From Mycolicibacter icosiumassiliensis (GTDB taxonomy: Bacteria; Actinomycetota; Actinomycetes; Mycobacteriales; Mycobacteriaceae), in the NCBI RefSeq assembly GCF_900078685.2, contig NZ_LT546166.1, positions 1,952,287-2,016,286 of the forward strand: a stretch of 64,000 nt of DNA, read 5' to 3'. Of this stretch, positions 60,486-64,000 are shown piece after piece; the stretch's first letter is position 1, and each line of letters starts with the position of its first letter. The notes below the pieces were generated by a model, which saw nothing but the letters and a program-made list of their open reading frames with translations, was not told where the DNA came from and made no database searches. The translations under genes and the position numbers were made by a program.

Positions 60486-61198
60486 ACCCGAGCCGCAGGA
60501 CCCTGCTGTGGCTGGCCGTCGCGGCGGTGCTCGCCGTGCTGGTGGCCTACCAGGCGGTGTCAGCAGTGGGCAGGAGCAGCCGTGCCCTAGCAGCGCAGGC
60601 CGGCATGCCCACGGTGGCGGCCGGCACCGACGTGCTGGCCGGCATCACCGTCGTTCCGGTCCGCACCCACCGCTACGACTACCGCCGTTCAGTGTTCGGC
60701 GACGCCTGGGATGACGACAACGACGCGCCGGGCGGACACAACGGCTGCGACACCCGCGACGACATCCTCAACCGGGATCTGGTGGACATCACGCACGTGT
60801 CGACCAAGCGCTGCGCCGACGCGGTGGCCACCGGAACCCTGCACGACCCCTACACCAACGCCGTCGTCGCCTTTACCCGCGGCGCGAAGATCGGCGAAGC
60901 GGTGCAGATTGACCACATCGTCCCGCTGGCCTACGCGTGGGATATGGGCGCGTCCGCCTGGCCGTTCCGCCAACGTCTGCGGTTCGCCAATGACCCGGCC
61001 AACCTGCTGGCGGTCGCCGGGCAGGGCAATCAGGACAAGGGCGATGCGGGTCCTGGGCAGTGGATGCCACCGAATAGATCGTTCGCCTGCCAGTACGCCA
61101 TCGCCTACATTGCGGTGCTGCGGGGCTACGCGCTGCGCCTCGATGCGCCATCAGCCGACGTGCTGCGTCAGGCAGCGGCCACCTGCCCGACCCGATAG
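60482..61198 (+). CDS. Exported HNH endonuclease-like protein (Rv2972c homolog)
   Basis: 238 residues. A single N-terminal hydrophobic helix (L-L-W-L-A-V-A-A-V-L-A-V-L-V-A-Y) marks export or anchoring. The HNH core (DUF1524/GmrSD_C type) is Q-I-D-H-I-V-P-L-A-Y-A-W-D, followed by F-A-N-D-P-A-N-L and N-Q-D-K-G-D. Four cysteines (C-D-T-R near residue 87, K-R-C, F-A-C, T-C-P) suggest disulfides outside the cell. Overlap with recG (ATGA) implies coexpression; substrate unknown. Confidence 0.82.
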   Translation: MNPSRRTLLWLAVAAVLAVLVAYQAVSAVGRSSRALAAQAGMPTVAAGTDVLAGITVVPVRTHRYDYRRSVFGDAWDDDNDAPGGHNGCDTRDDILNRDLVDITHVSTKRCADAVATGTLHDPYTNAVVAFTRGAKIGEAVQIDHIVPLAYAWDMGASAWPFRQRLRFANDPANLLAVAGQGNQDKGDAGPGQWMPPNRSFACQYAIAYIAVLRGYALRLDAPSADVLRQAAATCPTR

Positions 61199-61292
61199 CG
61201 GAGCATCCGTCGAGACTGAATTCCACGACGGGACACGCCGGTGCGCTGTCGCAGGATTCAGCTTCGTGGGCTCGGACTCGCGCGGAGCCCGC

Positions 61293-62132
61293 TCAGATAC
61301 CGCTGTAGGTCAGCGGGTCTTCCCGCACCCGGGTGCCGTCATTGAGGCCGTTCAGGCTCGCCATGTGCTCATCGGCCAGCTCGAAGCCGAACACGTCGAG
61401 GTTGGCCGCGATGCGCTCGGGCTGGGCCGACCGGGGGATCACCACGTTGCCCAGTTGCAGGCTCCACCGGATCAGCACCTGCGCCGGGGTTTTGCCGTAC
61501 TCGCCGGCGATAGCCGTCACGGTCGGGTGCTCCAGCAACCGGCCCACCGCCAGCGGGCTGTAGGCCTGCGTGACGACGCCGCGCTCGGCGTTGGCGGCAC
61601 GTAGCTCAGCCTGGTTGAGCAGCGGGTGCAGCTCGATCTGGTTGACCGACGGCGTCTCGAACGCCAGGTCGATCACGTCGTCGAGGTGATTCTCGGTGAA
61701 GTTGCACACCCCGATGGAGCGGGCCAGTCCCAGCTCCCGAGTCTGGATGAGTCCGCCGAAGCTGTCGACGTACATGCCCAGTGACGGAGCCGGCCAGTGG
61801 ATCAGGTACAGGTCCACGTAGTCCATTCCGAGCCGCTCCAGGCTGGCCTTGCAGGCTTCGATGGCGGCGGTCAGTCCCTGATCGGCGTTGGCCAGCTTGG
61901 TGGTGACGAACACCTCCTCGCGCGGGATGCCCGACGCGGCGATGGCCCGGCCCACCGCAGCCTCGTTGCCGTACACCTTGGCGGTGTCGATCAACCGACA
62001 GCCCAGCTCGAGGGCCGTCGAGACCGCACGCTCGGTTTCGGCTTCGGACAACTCGGCCACCCCGATGCCCAGCGTCGGCATGGTGCGGTCGTCGTTGAGG
62101 GTGACCGAGGGGATCGCAGAGCCCGACGTCAT
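61293..62132 (-). CDS. Aldo-keto reductase 1 (Rv2971 homolog)
   Basis: 279 residues, TIM-barrel AKR. Catalytic tetrad: Asp (L-I-D-T-A), Tyr (K-V-Y-G-N-E), Lys (V-T-T-K-L-A) and His (L-I-H-W-P). The NADPH pocket has I-P-R-S. Rv2971 acts on dicarbonyls such as methylglyoxal. It begins 1 nt after AKR 2 ends, so they form an operon. Confidence 0.9.
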   Translation of the reverse strand: MTSGSAIPSVTLNDDRTMPTLGIGVAELSEAETERAVSTALELGCRLIDTAKVYGNEAAVGRAIAASGIPREEVFVTTKLANADQGLTAAIEACKASLERLGMDYVDLYLIHWPAPSLGMYVDSFGGLIQTRELGLARSIGVCNFTENHLDDVIDLAFETPSVNQIELHPLLNQAELRAANAERGVVTQAYSPLAVGRLLEHPTVTAIAGEYGKTPAQVLIRWSLQLGNVVIPRSAQPERIAANLDVFGFELADEHMASLNGLNDGTRVREDPLTYSGI

Positions 62133-62133
62133 T

Positions 62134-62979
62134 TCACCTACCTGTGTAATCGAATGTTCGCGGATCGGGTCCCAATCGGGCGCCGTCGTCGAGCGAGGAT
62201 ATCTCGGCCATCTCGGCGGTGCCGAGTTCGAAGTCGAAGACCTCGAAGTTGCCGACGATACGCTCCGAATGGACCGATTTCGGAATCACGATATTACCCA
62301 GTTGGAGATGCCACCGGATCAGCACCTGGGCCGGTGTCTTGCCGCACCGCCGCGCCACCTCGGTGACCGCCGGATGAGCCAGCAGCGAACCCCGGCCCAG
62401 CGGTGCCCAGGCTTCGGTGGCAATTCCGAGGCGGGCGTGCACCTCACGCAGTTCGGGCTGGCTGAAACGCGGGTGCAACTCGACCTGGTTGACGACGGGA
62501 ACGATCCCGGTGCCGTCGATCAGCATCTCGAGGTGCTCGGGTGCGAAGTTGCTCACCCCGATCGAGCGGATCCGGCCCTGATCTCGCAGGTGGGCCAGCG
62601 CCCGGAAGGTCTCGACGAACTTGCCGGCCGCCGGCAGCGGCCAGTGGATCAGGTACAGGTCCAGAAATTCCAGGCCGAGACGGTCCATGCTCGTGTCGAA
62701 CGCCCTGAGCGTGGAGTCGTAGCCCTGGTCGGCGTTCCACACCTTGGTGACCACATACACCTCGTCGCGCGGTAGCCCGGATGCCGCGACGGCCCGGCCG
62801 ACCTCACGCTCGTTGTCATACAGGGCGGCGGTGTCGACATGACGGTATCCGGCAGCCAGTGCGGTGTGCACCGCCTGCTCGGTCTCGGCGGGTGAAATCT
62901 TGTAAACCCCGAAACCGACGCTGGGGATGGAATTACCGTCGTTGAGCGTGACCGAACGCAAGTTATCTCCAGCAGCCAT
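62134..62979 (-). CDS. Aldo-keto reductase 2
   Basis: 281 residues, paralog of AKR 1. Tetrad Asp (H-V-D-T-A), Tyr (A-L-Y-D-N-E), Lys (V-V-T-K-V-W), His (L-I-H-W-P); NADPH-binding I-P-K-S-V. ATG 62979 shares its bases with the divergent lipN start (CATG). Confidence 0.9.
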   Translation of the reverse strand: MAAGDNLRSVTLNDGNSIPSVGFGVYKISPAETEQAVHTALAAGYRHVDTAALYDNEREVGRAVAASGLPRDEVYVVTKVWNADQGYDSTLRAFDTSMDRLGLEFLDLYLIHWPLPAAGKFVETFRALAHLRDQGRIRSIGVSNFAPEHLEMLIDGTGIVPVVNQVELHPRFSQPELREVHARLGIATEAWAPLGRGSLLAHPAVTEVARRCGKTPAQVLIRWHLQLGNIVIPKSVHSERIVGNFEVFDFELGTAEMAEISSLDDGARLGPDPRTFDYTGR

Positions 62980-64000
62980 GACACGAAGTCTGCCAGGCGG
63001 CTTCACTTCCGGCGGGGGAGCGCGGTGGACCGACCAGCTGCGGAGCACCCTTCTGACAGTCGGCACCAAGGTGACGCCGGTGCTGCCGACCGGGATCCAG
63101 CGGCTGCTGGCCGGCGGGCGGTCGGTGACCATCGACGGCAAGACCCTGGACCCCACCCTGCGGTTGACGCTGGCGGCCCAGCATGCGATGGGCCTCAACG
63201 GCTTCGTCATCGGCGACGACGCGGCCGCCTCCCGGGCCCAGCTGCGCGAGACGACCGCCGGGCTTGGCGGCGCTGACATCCATGTCGATGTTCGCGACAT
63301 CGTGCTGCCCGGCCCGGCCGGCGACATCGCCGCCCGGCACTACCGCCCGGTCGGTGGTGGCGCCAAGCCGCTGCTGGTCTTCTACCACGGTGGCGGATTC
63401 GTGATCGGCACCCTGGACAGTCACGACGCGGTCTGCCGGCTGACCTGCCGAGACGGCGACATCGCGGTGCTGTCGGTCGACTACCGGCTGGCGCCCGAGC
63501 ATCCCGCCCCGGCCGCGCTCGACGACGCGTACGCCGCGTTCCGCTGGGCCTACGATCACGCCGCGGAGCTGGGTGGGATTCCCGGACAGGTGGCGGTGGG
63601 CGGCGACAGTGCCGGCGGCAACCTGGCCGCCGGAGTGGCGCTGCTGGCACGTGACGGCGGGGGACCGGCGCCCGTGCTGCAGTGGCTGATCTACCCGATG
63701 GCCGACTGCACCGCCCAGACCCGTTCGCGCACCCTCTACGGCGACGGCTTTGTGCTGACCAAACACGACATCGACTGGTTCACCGACCAGTATGTGGGCC
63801 GCTCACAGCTTGACCCGACCGACCCGCGGGTATCGCCGCTTTTGGCCGGCGACCTGTCTGGATTGCCGCCCGCGCTGGTGGCCGTCGCCGGTTTCGACCC
63901 GCTGCGCGACGAAGGTGAAGCGTTCGCGGCGGCGCTGCGCGAGGCCGGGGTGGTGGTGGACCTGCGGCAGCTGCCGTCGCTGACGCATGCCTTCATCAAC
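62978..64000 (+). CDS. lipN: LipN-like esterase (HSL family), cut by window edge
   Basis: 341 residues visible; only the last few tens are missing. Hormone-sensitive-lipase family hydrolase: oxyanion motif Y-H-G-G-G, nucleophile G-D-S-A-G-G, acid G-F-D-P-L-R-D-E, and the triad His in L-T-H-A-F near the edge. M. tuberculosis LipN hydrolyses short-chain esters and 4-hydroxyphenylacetate esters. ATG 62978 gives MTRSLPG, matching MTKSLPG of LipN, so it is kept although it overlaps the AKR 2 start. Confidence 0.92.
   Translation, partial: MTRSLPGGFTSGGGARWTDQLRSTLLTVGTKVTPVLPTGIQRLLAGGRSVTIDGKTLDPTLRLTLAAQHAMGLNGFVIGDDAAASRAQLRETTAGLGGADIHVDVRDIVLPGPAGDIAARHYRPVGGGAKPLLVFYHGGGFVIGTLDSHDAVCRLTCRDGDIAVLSVDYRLAPEHPAPAALDDAYAAFRWAYDHAAELGGIPGQVAVGGDSAGGNLAAGVALLARDGGGPAPVLQWLIYPMADCTAQTRSRTLYGDGFVLTKHDIDWFTDQYVGRSQLDPTDPRVSPLLAGDLSGLPPALVAVAGFDPLRDEGEAFAAALREAGVVVDLRQLPSLTHAFIN

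Overview
The window is chromosomal DNA from a high-GC member of the Mycobacteriaceae, most likely a non-tuberculous mycobacterium. The evidence is gene order. The core genes follow the Mycobacterium tuberculosis Rv3013-to-Rv2970c order: ACT protein, gatC, gatA, pfkA, gatB, lppZ, doxX, cfp6, ilvB, ilvN, ilvC, Rv2997, serA, leuB, Rv2994, Rv2993c, gltX, Rv2991, Rv2989, leuC, leuD, hupB, mutT1, ppk1, cofC/fbiD, gpsA, ddl, thiL, ung, DAK protein, recG, Rv2972c, Rv2971 and lipN. Mycobacterial hallmarks are a HupB with a long lysine/alanine tail, PcaL, a secreted PE-PPE-domain esterase and a GjpA-like protein. Many start codons lie directly after a TAnnnT -10 box, as expected of leaderless mRNAs. The species cannot be named from this.

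Layout: 1-6.4 kb holds the tRNA-dependent amidotransferase genes gatCAB, with pfkA and a TenA/DUF2237 divergent pair. 6.7-12.2 kb holds envelope genes (GjpA-like protein, LppZ, DoxX, PH protein) and a TetR/metal-dependent hydrolase pair. 12.2-20.6 kb is amino-acid biosynthesis: ilvBNC behind an apparent Leu/Val leader-peptide attenuator, then serA-leuB.

20.6-40.4 kb is an accessory block of about 19.8 kb, placed between leuB and the MFS gene that adjoins it in M. tuberculosis. It contains (a) a PE-PPE esterase. (b) An 11-gene aromatic operon on the minus strand (31077 to 22260): ring-hydroxylating dioxygenase, small protein, dehydrogenase, class II aldolase-type decarboxylase, pcaH, pcaG, pcaB, pcaL, pcaI, pcaJ. 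It is divergent from an IclR gene, every junction overlaps, and it reads as phthalate-type acid to protocatechuate to 3-oxoadipyl-CoA. (c) A compact unassigned catabolic cluster with a GntR regulator, two Asp/Glu-racemase/maleate-isomerase proteins, a D-2-hydroxyacid dehydrogenase and an amidase around a 24-bp divergent promoter. (d) A DUF3830 gene following ectABCD, the ectoine/hydroxyectoine operon; ectD shows a probable one-base frameshift at its start.

40.4-64 kb returns to core genes: MFS, FAH-family hydrolase, gltX, tRNA-Gln and tRNA-Glu, F420-binding protein, LtbR-like regulator divergent from leuCD, hupB, mutT1, ppk1, cofC, gpsA, ddl, a 5'-truncated thiL, ung, rpmB, FakA-like kinase, recG, a secreted HNH nuclease, two tandem aldo-keto reductases and the start of lipN. 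The most interesting items are the GntR/racemase/dehydrogenase/amidase cluster with its palindromic operator, the fully overlapped aromatic operon with two matching candidate IclR sites, the ilvB attenuator, and the damaged ectD and thiL genes. Family assignments come from reading translated sequence and from memory of the M. tuberculosis proteins; no search was run.
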